This document shows, in pieces, positions 8,610 to 20,705 of a stretch of 64,000 bases of DNA. A model generated the notes under the pieces. It was given only the letters and a program-made list of their open reading frames with translations. It was not told where the DNA came from and ran no database searches. Origin of the DNA: Azohydromonas caseinilytica (GTDB taxonomy: Bacteria > Pseudomonadota > Gammaproteobacteria > Burkholderiales > Burkholderiaceae_C); contig NZ_JABBFW010000004.1 of NCBI RefSeq assembly GCF_012927045.1, forward strand, positions 62,001 to 126,000, given 5' to 3'. Position numbers and translations under genes: made by a program. Each line of letters begins with the position of its first letter. Within the stretch, counting starts at the first letter, position 1.

Positions 8610-9614
8610 ATGGCGCAGGCATCTCCTTTGGACAAGATCGAGCTCCAACTCGTCAAGGTCCTGCACACCGTGATCACCGAACGCAGCGTTTCGCGCGCAG
8701 CCCTGAAGCTGGGCAGCGCCCAGCCGGCCGTCAGCGCGCAGCTGCGGCGGCTGCGCCACCTGGTGGGCGATCCGCTGCTGGTGCGCGCGGGCAACGGCAT
8801 GGCGCCCACGCCGCTGGCGCTGGAGCTGCTGGAGCCCGCGAGCGAGCTGCTGCGCCATGCCGCGACGCTGTTCGGCGGCGCCCATGCCCGCGCCTTCGAG
8901 CCGGCCACGGCGCGGCAGTCCTTCCGCATCGCCGCCAGCGACTACCTCGACCCGCTGTTCCTGCCCGCGCTGGTGGAACGGCTCAAGACCGAGGCGCCCG
9001 GCGTGGAGCTGGAGATCCACGCGCTGTCCTCCACCTACGACTACCGCCGCGCCCTGGCGCGCGGCGAGGTGGAGCTCGTCATCGGCAACTGGCTGCAGCC
9101 GCCGGGCGAGCTGCACCTGGCGCGGCTCTTCGCCGACGAGGTGGTGTGCCTGGTGGCGCAGGACCACCCCGCCGTGCGCAGCCCGCGCGGCTGGAACGCC
9201 GAGCGCTATCTCGCCGCCGAGCACGTGGCGCCGACGGCGCTGCACCCGGGCGCGCGCGGCGTGATCGACGAGTTCTTGGATGCCCAGGGCCTGACGCGGC
9301 ACATCGCCGTGCGCAGCCCGTACTTCGGCCTGGCGCCGCTGATGGTGGCGCGCTCGCACCTGGTGCTGACCACCGGGCGCCTGTTTTGCAGCCGCTACGC
9401 CGAGCGGCTGGCGGTGCGCGTCGTGAAGTGCCCGGTGGACTTTCCGCCGCTGAGCTACTACCAGCTCTGGCACGACGCCACGCACGCTTCCGCCTCCGCG
9501 CGCTGGCTGCGCGAGCAGGTGCGCGACGTGGTGCGCACGCTGGTCGCGCAGGCGCAGCAGGCGGCGCGGCGCCGCACTTCACAACCCCCCGATTCCCAAG
9601 AGGAAACCCCATGA
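8610..9614 (+). CDS. LysR-family regulator, likely of xdh and guaD
   Basis: 334 residues. Winged helix-turn-helix at about residues 9-68 (LVKVLHTVITERSVSRAALK, then AQPAVSAQLRRLRHLVGDPLLVR), followed by a periplasmic-binding-protein-like effector domain. Divergent from xdhA and overlapping guaD by four bases (ATGA), so it is transcribed and translated with guanine deaminase. That arrangement makes a purine or a purine breakdown product the likely co-inducer. It belongs to the LysR group with a YDYRRALARGEVELVIGNW effector segment, seen near catabolic genes. The effector identity is inference. Confidence 0.92.
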   Translation: MAQASPLDKIELQLVKVLHTVITERSVSRAALKLGSAQPAVSAQLRRLRHLVGDPLLVRAGNGMAPTPLALELLEPASELLRHAATLFGGAHARAFEPATARQSFRIAASDYLDPLFLPALVERLKTEAPGVELEIHALSSTYDYRRALARGEVELVIGNWLQPPGELHLARLFADEVVCLVAQDHPAVRSPRGWNAERYLAAEHVAPTALHPGARGVIDEFLDAQGLTRHIAVRSPYFGLAPLMVARSHLVLTTGRLFCSRYAERLAVRVVKCPVDFPPLSYYQLWHDATHASASARWLREQVRDVVRTLVAQAQQAARRRTSQPPDSQEETP

Positions 9615-10903
9615 CCCGTCGCCTGGCCCTGCGTGCCGACCTGCTGGACATCACGGACGACCCCGGCCTCGGCGCCGTGGACTCGCCCGTGGTGCGCTTC
9701 GACCCCGACTGCTGGCTGCTGGTCGAGGGCGGCCGCATCGCCGGCCGCACCCGCGAGACACCCGGCGAGGACTGGGACAAGCGCGACTACTCGGGCCGGC
9801 TGCTCATGCCCGGCTTCATCGACACCCACGTGCACTGCCCGCAGCTGGACGTGATCGCCAGCCATGGCGAGGCGCTGCTGCCCTGGCTGGAGCGCTACGT
9901 GTTCCCGGCCGAGCGCCGCTTCGAGGAGGCCGTCGCGGCGCGCGAGGGCGCCGACCGCTTCCTGGACCTGCTGCTGGCGCACGGCACCACGGCGGCGGTG
10001 GTGTTCCCGACCGTGCACAAGGTGTCGGTGCAGGCGCTGTTCGAGGCCGCCGAGGGGCACCAGATGCGCCTGATCACCGGCAAGGTGCTGATGGACCGCC
10101 ACGTGCCGGACTACCTCCGCGACGACGTGGAAGGCGCCGAGCGCGACTGCACCGAGCTGATCGAGCGCTGGCACGGCCGAGGCCGGGCGGCCTACGCGCT
10201 CACGCCGCGCTTCGCGCCCACCAGCACGCCGGCGCAGCTGGAGATGGCCGGGCGGCTGCTGGCGCGCTATCCCGGCACCTACATGCACACGCACGTGGCC
10301 GAGAACCGCGACGAGGTGCAGTGGGTGGCCGAGCTGTTCCCGCAGGCGCGCAGTTACCTCGACGTCTACGCCGCGCACGGCCTGCTGGGCCCGCGCTCGG
10401 TGCTGGCGCACGGCATCTGGCTGGACGACGCCGACCGCCGCCTGCTGGCCGAGACCGGCGCGCATGTGGCGCATTGCCCGACTTCCAACCTGTTCCTGGG
10501 CAGCGGGCTGCTGGATTGGGCCAAGCTGCAGGAAGCCGGCGTGGGCGTGTCGCTGGCCACCGACGTGGGCGCGGGCACCACGCTGTCGATGCCGCGCACC
10601 CTGGCCGAGGCCTACAAGGTGCAGGCGCTGCAGGGCGTGAAGCTCAGCGCCTGGAAGGCGATCTACGCCGCCACGCGCGGCGCGGCGCGCGCGCTGCGGC
10701 TGGAGCACGAGATCGGCTCGCTGGACGTGGGCGCCAGCGCCGACCTGGCGGTGTGGGACTGGGCCCATGGCGCGCTGGCGCTGCACCGGGATCGCCTGGC
10801 GCGCGAGCTGCACGAACGCGTCTTCGCCTGGATGACGCTGGGCGACGAACGCAACCTGGTGTCGGCCTGGGTGGCCGGCACGCAGCGCTGGCACCGCCCT
10901 TGA
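9611..10903 (+). CDS. guaD: Guanine deaminase
   Basis: 430 residues from the ATG that overlaps the lysR stop (ATGA). Amidohydrolase-superfamily enzyme converting guanine to xanthine and ammonia. The metal site is visible as DTHVHCPQ (His73, His75), TYMHTHVAEN, SVLAHGIWL and the aspartate in ATDVGAGTT. The segment after HVHCPQ (DVIASHGEALLPWLERYVFPAERRF) is characteristic of guanine deaminases rather than other amidohydrolases. Its product is the substrate of the divergently encoded xanthine dehydrogenase, which explains the gene arrangement. Length is normal for the family. Confidence 0.96.
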   Translation: MTRRLALRADLLDITDDPGLGAVDSPVVRFDPDCWLLVEGGRIAGRTRETPGEDWDKRDYSGRLLMPGFIDTHVHCPQLDVIASHGEALLPWLERYVFPAERRFEEAVAAREGADRFLDLLLAHGTTAAVVFPTVHKVSVQALFEAAEGHQMRLITGKVLMDRHVPDYLRDDVEGAERDCTELIERWHGRGRAAYALTPRFAPTSTPAQLEMAGRLLARYPGTYMHTHVAENRDEVQWVAELFPQARSYLDVYAAHGLLGPRSVLAHGIWLDDADRRLLAETGAHVAHCPTSNLFLGSGLLDWAKLQEAGVGVSLATDVGAGTTLSMPRTLAEAYKVQALQGVKLSAWKAIYAATRGAARALRLEHEIGSLDVGASADLAVWDWAHGALALHRDRLARELHERVFAWMTLGDERNLVSAWVAGTQRWHRP

Positions 10904-10924
10904 GGCGGATGGTCATGCGCAGTC

Positions 10925-10999
10925 CCGTTCGGGCTGAGCCGGTCGAAGCCCTGCCGCACCACCGTGCCGCGGGCCCTTCGACGGGCTCGGGGCGAGCGG
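10925..10999. repeat. Palindromic repeat (family 1) between guaD and the permease gene
   Basis: Left arm 10925-10948 (CCGTTCGGGCTGAGCC then GGTCGAAG) and right arm 10976-10999 (CTTCGACGGGCTC then GGGGCGAGCGG) form a 24-bp imperfect stem with a 27-nt loop. It fills half of the guaD-permease gap and could act as a transcript-stabilising or terminating hairpin. Confidence 0.8.
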
Positions 11000-11063
11000 G
11001 TTAGCTCACAGAGCGCTACAGAAGCGCCGCAACCCGTCCTCCGGGACAAACAGGAGACAACCC

Positions 11064-12467
11064 ATGGCCTTACCTGACTCCACCTTGCACGGTGGGCGCA
11101 TCGTCACGCCTGTCGCACCACCTTCGGAAGCCGCCATGCCCGATACCACCGCCGTTGGCCTCAATCGTTCGCTCGTGGAGCGGCTGTTCCGCCTGCGCGA
11201 GCACGACACGAACGTGCGCACCGAGCTCATCGCCGGGCTGACCACGTTCCTGACGATGGCCTACATCATCTTCGTGAATCCGGCGATCCTGGGCGACGCC
11301 GGCATGCCGCGCGAGGCGGTGTTCGTCGCCACCTGCCTGATCGCGGCGCTGGGCACGCTGGTGATGGGCCTGTTCGCCAATTACCCGATCGCCATGGCGC
11401 CGGGCATGGGCCTCAACGCCTACTTCGCCTACGTGGTGGTGCAGGGCATGGGCTACACGTGGCAGGTGGCGCTGGGGGCGGTGTTCATCTCCGGCAGCCT
11501 GTTCCTGGCGGTGACGCTGCTGCGTGTGCGGGAGCTGATCATCCGCGGCATCCCGCACTCGCTGCGCGTGGCCATCACGGTGGGCATCGGCATGTTCCTG
11601 GCGCTGATCGCGCTCAAGAGCGCGGGCATCGTGGCGGCCTCGCCGGCCACCTTCGTGACGTTGGGCGACGTGCACCAGACGCCGGTGCTGCTGGCAGTGC
11701 TGGGCTTCATCCTCATCGTGGTGCTGGACCGCTTCAAGGTGCGCGGCGCCATCCTCATCGGCATCGTGGCCGTGACGGCGCTGTCCTTTCTCGTCGGCGG
11801 CAACCACTTCAAGGGCGTGTTCTCGGCGCCGCCTTCCATCGCGCCGACCTTCCTGCAGCTGGACGTGAAGGGCGCGCTGGCCGCGGGCGTGCTCAACGTG
11901 GTGCTGGTGTTCTTCCTGGTCGAGCTTTTCGACGCCACCGGCACGCTGATGGGCGTGGCCAAGCGCGCCGGGCTGCTGCAGCCCGGGAAGATGGAGCGCA
12001 TGAACAAGGCGCTGCTGGCCGACAGCGCGGCGATCTTCGGCGGCTCGCTGCTGGGCACCTCCAGCACCACGGCCTACGTGGAGAGCGCCACCGGCGTGCA
12101 GGCCGGCGGGCGCACGGGCCTGACGGCGGTGACGGTGGCGGCGCTGTTCCTGTCGTGCCTGTTCATCGCCCCGCTGGCCGGCGCGGTGCCGGCCTACGCG
12201 ACGGCGCCGGCGCTGTTCTTCGTGGCCTGCCTGATGCTGCGCGAGCTTACCGAGCTGGACTGGAACGACAGCACCGAGATCGTCCCGGCCGCCGTGACGG
12301 CGCTGGCGATGCCCTTCACGTACTCCATCGCCAACGGCCTGGCCTTCGGCTTCATCACCTACGCCGCGCTCAAGCTGTTCACGGGGCAGGTGAAGCAGGT
12401 GCACTTCATGAGCTGGCTGATCGCGGGCGTGTTCCTGTTCAAGTTCGTGTGGCTGGGGGGGCATTGA
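11064..12467 (+). CDS. NCS2-family purine permease (AzgA/guanine-hypoxanthine type)
   Basis: 467 residues; the ATG at 11064 has a good AGGAG, preferred over the internal ATG at 11136. The profile is a polytopic inner-membrane protein with about 12-14 hydrophobic segments. Early motif RTELIAGLTTFLTMAYIIFV, then APGMGLNAYFAY and the GTSSTTAYVESATG loop are hallmarks of the adenine/guanine/hypoxanthine proton symporter branch. It would supply guanine or hypoxanthine to guaD and xdh next door. Which base is preferred cannot be read from sequence. Confidence 0.93.
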   Translation: MALPDSTLHGGRIVTPVAPPSEAAMPDTTAVGLNRSLVERLFRLREHDTNVRTELIAGLTTFLTMAYIIFVNPAILGDAGMPREAVFVATCLIAALGTLVMGLFANYPIAMAPGMGLNAYFAYVVVQGMGYTWQVALGAVFISGSLFLAVTLLRVRELIIRGIPHSLRVAITVGIGMFLALIALKSAGIVAASPATFVTLGDVHQTPVLLAVLGFILIVVLDRFKVRGAILIGIVAVTALSFLVGGNHFKGVFSAPPSIAPTFLQLDVKGALAAGVLNVVLVFFLVELFDATGTLMGVAKRAGLLQPGKMERMNKALLADSAAIFGGSLLGTSSTTAYVESATGVQAGGRTGLTAVTVAALFLSCLFIAPLAGAVPAYATAPALFFVACLMLRELTELDWNDSTEIVPAAVTALAMPFTYSIANGLAFGFITYAALKLFTGQVKQVHFMSWLIAGVFLFKFVWLGGH

Positions 12468-12539
12468 GCCCACCCCACCCCGGCACAAAAGCTGCAACCC
12501 GCAACCCCCGCGGCGTGCGCAACCTGCCACGCCGCGCCG

Positions 12540-12555
12540 GCCCGGTGCACCGGGC
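12540..12555. promoter_or_regulatory. Perfect 16-bp palindrome upstream of the ABC importer
   Basis: GCCCGGTGCACCGGGC reads the same on both strands and sits 85 bp before the ATPase start, in a 172-bp gap. Downstream GCACAATC near 12582-12589 resembles a minus-10 region. Possible operator or cruciform; no regulator is assigned. Confidence 0.4.
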
Positions 12556-12639
12556 TGGTGCCGGGGAGGGCTTCCGGCCATAGCACAATCACGCCTTTTG
12601 CCGGCGCTCCCGCCGGTCAACCAGGGAGATTCACCGTCC

Positions 12640-14166
<1,527 letters not shown>

Positions 14167-14182
14167 CTTTGCATCGAATCCC

Positions 14183-15286
14183 ATGTTGAAACTCGAAGCC
14201 CGGCCGCAGCCGTCCGGCCTCATGTCCTGGGCCTCGCCGCTGCTGGCGCTGGCCCTCACGGTGCTCATCGGCATCGGCCTGTTCGTGCTGCTGGGCAAGG
14301 ACCCGGTGCGCGGCCTGCAGCTCTTCTTCCTCGAACCCATCAAGGACGCGCGCGCCTGGGCCGAGCTCAGCATCAAGGCCGTGCCGCTGGTGCTGATCGC
14401 GCTGGGGCTGGCGCTGTGCTTCCGCTCCAACGTCTGGAACATCGGCGCCGAGGGCCAGTTCATCGTCGGCGCGCTGGCCGCAGGCTGGGTGGCGATGCAG
14501 GCCGGCCCCGACAGCAGCCGCTGGATCGTGCTGCCCATCCTGCTGGCCGGCGTGCTCGGCGGCATGGCGTGGGCCGGCATCACGGCCTTGCTGCGCGACC
14601 GCTTCAATGCCAACGAGATCCTGGTCAGCCTGATGCTGGTGTACGTGGCCGAGCTGCTGCTGGGCTACCTGGTCTACGGCCCGTGGAAGGACCCGATGGG
14701 CTTCAATTTCCCGCAGACCGTCACCTTTGCCGCCGCGACCAAGATCCCGCGCCTGTTCGACGGCCTGCGCGCCAACATCGGCGTGCTGATCGCGCTGGGT
14801 GCCGTCGTGGCGGCATGGCTGTTCATGTTCCGCACCTACGCCGGCTACCAGTTGCAGGTGGGCGGGCTGGCGCCGCTGGCCGCGCGCTATGCCGGCTTCT
14901 CCTCGCGCGGCGCGCTGTGGACGGCGCTGCTGATCTCCGGCGGCGTGGCCGGCCTGGCCGGCGCGCTGGAGGCGGCCGGGCCGCTGGGCCAGCTCACGCC
15001 GCACGTGCCCGCGGGCTACGGCTTCGCCGCGATCATCGTCGCCTTCGTCGGGCGGCTGCACCCGGGCGGCATCACGCTGTCCGCCATCCTGATGAGCATG
15101 TTCTTCATCGGCGGGGAACTGGCGCAGTCGCGCCTGGGCTTGCCCAAGTCCATCACCGGCGTGTTCCAGGGCCTGCTGCTGTTCAGCCTGCTGGCCTGCG
15201 ACACGCTCATCCACTACCGGTTGCGCTGGCAACGCGGCGCGCGCGCGGCAGCCGCGGCGGGCGTCACAGCCCAAGGGAGCGCCTGA
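14183..15286 (+). CDS. ABC importer permease 1, BMP/nucleoside family
   Basis: 367 residues with about nine hydrophobic segments. The pattern ALCFRSNVWNIGAEGQFIVGALAAG and the later EILVSLMLVYVAELLLGYLV identify the BPD_transp_2 permease partner found with BMP-type nucleoside or purine importers. It lies 16 nt after the ATPase gene and overlaps the second permease by one base (TGATG), so the proteins are made in step. The ribosome site is weak, which also suggests coupling. Confidence 0.94.
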   Translation: MLKLEARPQPSGLMSWASPLLALALTVLIGIGLFVLLGKDPVRGLQLFFLEPIKDARAWAELSIKAVPLVLIALGLALCFRSNVWNIGAEGQFIVGALAAGWVAMQAGPDSSRWIVLPILLAGVLGGMAWAGITALLRDRFNANEILVSLMLVYVAELLLGYLVYGPWKDPMGFNFPQTVTFAAATKIPRLFDGLRANIGVLIALGAVVAAWLFMFRTYAGYQLQVGGLAPLAARYAGFSSRGALWTALLISGGVAGLAGALEAAGPLGQLTPHVPAGYGFAAIIVAFVGRLHPGGITLSAILMSMFFIGGELAQSRLGLPKSITGVFQGLLLFSLLACDTLIHYRLRWQRGARAAAAAGVTAQGSA

Positions 15287-16206
15287 TGGACGCGATGGCT
15301 CTCCTCTTGGCCGCCACGCTCAACGCCGGCACGGTGCTGGCGATCGCGGCGCTGGGCCTGTTGATCAACGAGCGCGCGGGCATCGTCAACCTCGGCGCCG
15401 AAGGGATGATGCTGGTGGCGGCCATCGCCGGCTTCGCCACCGCGGTGCACACCGGCTCCGACGTGCTGGCCTTCGCGGCCGGCGCCGGCGCCGGCGCGCT
15501 GCTGGCCGCGGCCTTCGGCGCGCTGGTGATCTGGCTCAACACCAACCAGTACGCCACCGGCCTGGCATTGAGCCTGTTCGGCGCCGGCTTCTCGGCCTTC
15601 GTGGGCATCCGCTACACGCAGGAGAAGCTGCCCGAGCGCATGCGCTTCGAGATCCCCGGACTGGCCGACGTTCCTTTCATCGGCCCGGCCTTCTTCAGGC
15701 AGCACCCGATGGTCTACATCGCCATCGCGCTGGCGCTGGGGCTGGGCTGGTTCTTGTACCGCTCGCGCGCCGGGCTGGTGCTGCGCGCGGTGGGCGAGTC
15801 GCCCGAGTCGGCGCATGCGCTGGGCTACCCGGTGCGGCGCATCCGGCTGGCCGCGGTGATGGCCGGCGGCGCGCTGTGCGGGCTGGCGGGCGCCTACGTG
15901 TCCATCATCTACACGCCGCTGTGGGTGGAAGGGATGATTGCCGGCAAGGGCTGGATCGCGCTGGCGCTGACCACCTTCGCCACTTGGCGCCCGGCGCGCG
16001 TGCTGCTCGGGGCCTACCTGTTCGGCGGCGTCACCATGCTGCAGTTCCACCTGCAGGGGCAGGGCGTGGAGGTGGCCAGCCAGCTGCTGACCATGCTGCC
16101 CTACCTGGCGACCATCGTCGTGCTGGTGCTGATCTCGCGCAACCCGGCCTGGATTCGCGCCAACATGCCGGCCTCGCTGGGCAAGCCCTTCTTCCCCGGG
16201 TCCTGA
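15286..16206 (+). CDS. ABC importer permease 2, BMP/nucleoside family
   Basis: 306 residues; ATG at 15286 shares its A with the preceding TGA. Hydrophobic throughout. The motif LINERAGIVNLGAEGMMLVAA mirrors the equivalent segment of permease 1, as expected for paired BPD_transp_2 subunits. The conserved cytoplasmic segment LRAVGESPESAHALGYPVRRIR contacts the ATPase. It forms the heterodimeric channel with permease 1 in the inner membrane. Confidence 0.94.
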   Translation: MDAMALLLAATLNAGTVLAIAALGLLINERAGIVNLGAEGMMLVAAIAGFATAVHTGSDVLAFAAGAGAGALLAAAFGALVIWLNTNQYATGLALSLFGAGFSAFVGIRYTQEKLPERMRFEIPGLADVPFIGPAFFRQHPMVYIAIALALGLGWFLYRSRAGLVLRAVGESPESAHALGYPVRRIRLAAVMAGGALCGLAGAYVSIIYTPLWVEGMIAGKGWIALALTTFATWRPARVLLGAYLFGGVTMLQFHLQGQGVEVASQLLTMLPYLATIVVLVLISRNPAWIRANMPASLGKPFFPGS

Positions 16207-16266
16207 AGCCCGGCTCCCTGATCGACCTCACCACACAACCCTCGAAATTCACAGGAGAGGACATTC

Positions 16267-18662
<2,396 letters not shown>

Positions 18663-18680
18663 GCGCACACTGCACGGAAA

Positions 18681-18703
18681 ACGGCCCGCTCGGCGGGCCG
18701 TTT
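18681..18703 (+). terminator. Intrinsic terminator after the deaminase gene
   Basis: AACGGCCCGC pairs perfectly with GCGGGCCGTT around a TCG loop, followed by TCCATTTCC. It marks the end of the purine-import transcript and isolates the metalloprotease leader downstream. Confidence 0.75.
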
Positions 18704-18786
18704 CCATTTCCGTACAGAGGCAAGGATTGCTTACAGAAAGCTGCCCTTCGCTCACTTGTTCAGGGTTGGCTTTCGCCTTCTTGCGA

Positions 18787-18900
18787 TTGGAGGCAACGGG
18801 AATACTGCCAGAGGGTCCACAGCTTGATGGACCGCAAGCAGGCTCGCCGGGATCGCGCCGGTGACGGGGTCCGGCGCAGCCTCCAACATCCCGCAGGAGG
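18787..18900 (+). ncRNA. Structured 5' leader with competing Shine-Dalgarno pairing (candidate RNA switch)
   Basis: TTGGAGGC (18787-18794) is perfectly complementary to GCCTCCAA (18879-18886), an 8-bp closing stem. Inside lie two hairpins: GGTCCA/TGGACC (18814-18819 with 18828-18833) and GCGCCGG/CCGGCGC (18855-18861 with 18871-18877). This makes a three-helix junction of about 100 nt. The 3' strand of the closing stem, GCCTCC, is also complementary to the Shine-Dalgarno GGAGG at 18896-18900. The two pairings exclude one another: closing stem formed leaves the ribosome site free, closing stem open lets GCCTCC mask it. This is the layout of a translational riboswitch or thermosensor; ligand unknown. 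Confidence 0.5.
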
Positions 18901-18904
18901 TAAC

Positions 18905-19648
18905 GTGAACAAAACCCTGATGCGCCTTGCGCTGACGGCCGCACTGGCCTTGCCAGGCTGGGCATCGGCTTACGTGGTCGGTCCCACCAGCCCCGGCAAA
19001 TGGGGCAGTCCGACGCCGGGCACCGGCGCCACCGTGACCTGGAGCCTGATGGGCAGCGGCGTGAGCTGCGCCGCGGAGTACTCGGGCTGCGCCACCACCG
19101 CGCTGAACTCGCTGCTGCCCACGGGCTTCCTCACGCAGATCCAGCTGGCCTTCGAGGCCTGGTCGTCGGTTGCCAACATCAACTTCGTGCAGGTGGCCGA
19201 CGATGGCGCGGCCTTCGACCTGCCCACCCGCTCGGGCGACATCCGCATCGGCGCCCATGCCATGGACGGCGCGCTGGGCACCCTGGCCTACAGCTACTTT
19301 CCGCCGCTCAACGGCACCAGCGGTGCCGGTGACATCTTCCTGGACACCGCCGAGAGCTGGACCATCGGCTTCGACGGCCCGGGCTACGACATCTTCCAGG
19401 TCATGGCGCACGAGATCGGCCATGCCATCGGCCTGGAACACACCAGCAACACCGACTCCCTGATGAACGCCTGGTACCAGGAGAGATTCCGCGGTCCGCA
19501 GGCCGATGACATCGAGGGCGTGCGCCACCTCTACGGCGTGCGCGCGCCCGAGCCCGTGCCCGAGCCGGCCTCGCTGCTGCTGTTTGCCGCCGGGCTGGCC
19601 GGCGTGGCCGTGACGCGGCGCAGGGGGCGCAGCCTGGTCCAGGGCTGA
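18905..19648 (+). CDS. Matrixin-type zinc metalloprotease with PEP-CTERM tail (copy 1)
   Basis: 247 residues from a GTG with AGGAGG at 18895-18900; the next ATG (18920) is too far from that site and would shorten the signal peptide. Signal peptide about residues 1-22 (cut after ASA). Zinc site HEIGHAIGLEH fits the metzincin HExxHxxGxxH pattern, and SLMNAWY is a plausible Met-turn. The C-terminus has the PEP-CTERM tripartite tail: VPEPASLLLF, a hydrophobic stretch, then TRRRGRS. It would be exported, handled by an exosortase (none in the window) and act at the cell surface or in exopolysaccharide. Tandem paralogue at 19.96 kb. Preceded by an unusual leader RNA. Confidence 0.9.
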   Translation: MNKTLMRLALTAALALPGWASAYVVGPTSPGKWGSPTPGTGATVTWSLMGSGVSCAAEYSGCATTALNSLLPTGFLTQIQLAFEAWSSVANINFVQVADDGAAFDLPTRSGDIRIGAHAMDGALGTLAYSYFPPLNGTSGAGDIFLDTAESWTIGFDGPGYDIFQVMAHEIGHAIGLEHTSNTDSLMNAWYQERFRGPQADDIEGVRHLYGVRAPEPVPEPASLLLFAAGLAGVAVTRRRGRSLVQG

Positions 19649-19653
19649 GGCCC

Positions 19654-19688
19654 ATGCCGGCCGCCGCCATGCCGGCGGCGGCCGGCAT
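19654..19688 (+). terminator. Long perfect hairpin after metalloprotease copy 1
   Basis: ATGCCGGCCGCCGCC pairs with GGCGGCGGCCGGCAT (15 bp, ATGCC loop) 6 nt after the stop codon, followed by TCCCGTTCTCC. A strong transcription barrier that separates the two metalloprotease genes. Confidence 0.7.
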
Positions 19689-19854
19689 TCCCGTTCTCCC
19701 CCATGCTCCATAGCGGGCCCGCGCGGCCGATGGCGTGAAATGCGACGCGCAAAACGCGTCCGCAACACCGATCCGTGACCGCACCCGGGTTAACAGGACT
19801 CAAACCCAGGGCAATCCGTCCGTAACAGGAGTTTGCAGTCCCGGTTTTCAAGGC

Positions 19855-19946
19855 GCACACCCTTGATCTTTCGATGGAGGGGCCTGGAAGCCGCACCAGC
19901 AGGAGTGCCGGACCGGCCCGGATGCGAACCGGGTTTTCTCGTGTGC
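19855..19946 (+). ncRNA. Possible second leader structure, upstream of metalloprotease copy 2
   Basis: The 310-nt gap between the two metalloprotease genes holds the terminator at 19654-19688, no gene, and this leader candidate. GCACAC (19855-19860) can pair with GTGTGC (19941-19946), enclosing 80 nt with a hairpin at 19861-19880 and CCCGG..CCGGG near 19917-19933. A segment around CCGCACCAGCAGG..GCCGGACC resembles CCGCAAGCAGG..GCCGGGAT in the leader of copy 1. The closing stem is only 6 bp, so the case is weaker than for copy 1. Confidence 0.3.
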
Positions 19947-19958
19947 AGGGGGAGAAGC

Positions 19959-20687
19959 ATGAAAAAGACCCTGGCCCGCGCGGTTCTGGCCGCCGCGCTC
20001 GTGACGCCGATGGCGGCATCGGCCTACGTGATCGGCAGCACCTCGCCGGGCAAGTGGGGCGATCCCACGCCGGGTACCGGGGCCACCATCACCTGGAGCC
20101 TGATGGGCGGCGGCGTGAGCTGCGCGCTGGAGTTCGCGGGTTGCCGCACCACCGCACTGAGCGCGTTCCTGCCCGGCGGGTACCTCAACGAGATCGAGCG
20201 CGCCTTTGCCGCCTGGTCGGCGGTGGCGAATCTCAGCTTCGTGCAGGTGGCCGACGATGGCGCGGCCTTCGGCGCCAACACGACTTCGGGCGACATCCGC
20301 ATCGGCGCCCATTACCTGGACGGGGCCTACAACACCCTGGCGCACGGCTACTACCCGCCGGAGAACTACGGCTCCGCGGCGGGCGACATCCATCTCGACA
20401 CCTCCGAGAACTGGACCATCGGCTATGCCGGATCGGGCATCGACATCTTCCAGGTGCTGACGCACGAGATCGGCCATGCGCTGGGCCTGAAGCATTCCGG
20501 CGACGGCGGCGCGCTGATGGCGCCGACCTACAACGAGGCCTTCGTCGGGCCGCAGGCGGACGACATCGCGGGCATCCAGTACCTTTACGGCGCGCCCCTC
20601 ACGGCGGCGGTGCCCGAGCCCTCCACGCTGGCCCTGCTGGGCCTGGGAGCGGTGGGCCTGGTGCGGCGGCGCAAGATCAAGGCCTGA
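19959..20687 (+). CDS. Matrixin-type zinc metalloprotease with PEP-CTERM tail (copy 2)
   Basis: 242 residues; ATG with GGGGGAG upstream. Signal peptide about residues 1-23 (cut after ASA), zinc motif [11 protein letters not shown] (third His as in metzincins), Met-turn candidate ALMAPTY, and a PEP-CTERM tail ([13 protein letters not shown], then VRRRKIKA). Nearly collinear with copy 1, sharing YV(V/I)G(P/S)TSPGKWG, WSLMG(S/G)GVSCA and [11 protein letters not shown], and even an identical DNA stretch there. So this is a tandem duplication. Eighteen nucleotides separate it from the next small exported protein, so the two form a likely operon. Confidence 0.9.
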   Translation: MKKTLARAVLAAALVTPMAASAYVIGSTSPGKWGDPTPGTGATITWSLMGGGVSCALEFAGCRTTALSAFLPGGYLNEIERAFAAWSAVANLSFVQVADDGAAFGANTTSGDIRIGAHYLDGAYNTLAHGYYPPENYGSAAGDIHLDTSENWTIGYAGSGIDIFQVLTHEIGHALGLKHSGDGGALMAPTYNEAFVGPQADDIAGIQYLYGAPLTAAVPEPSTLALLGLGAVGLVRRRKIKA

Positions 20688-20705
20688 ACCGGAAGGAGCC
20701 GCGGC

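Noticed and set aside
18787-18886. Firm assignment of the leader as a cyclic-di-GMP-I riboswitch
   Set aside because: The three-helix layout is similar, but the conserved GCAAAGCC and GNRA tetraloop could not be identified with confidence, so only a generic structured leader is claimed.
19694-19702. TTCTCCCCC, complementary over nine bases to the Shine-Dalgarno region GGGGGAGAA of metalloprotease copy 2
   Set aside because: It lies about 250 nt upstream, directly behind a strong terminator hairpin and probably outside the transcript. C-runs of this kind are common in GC-rich gaps.
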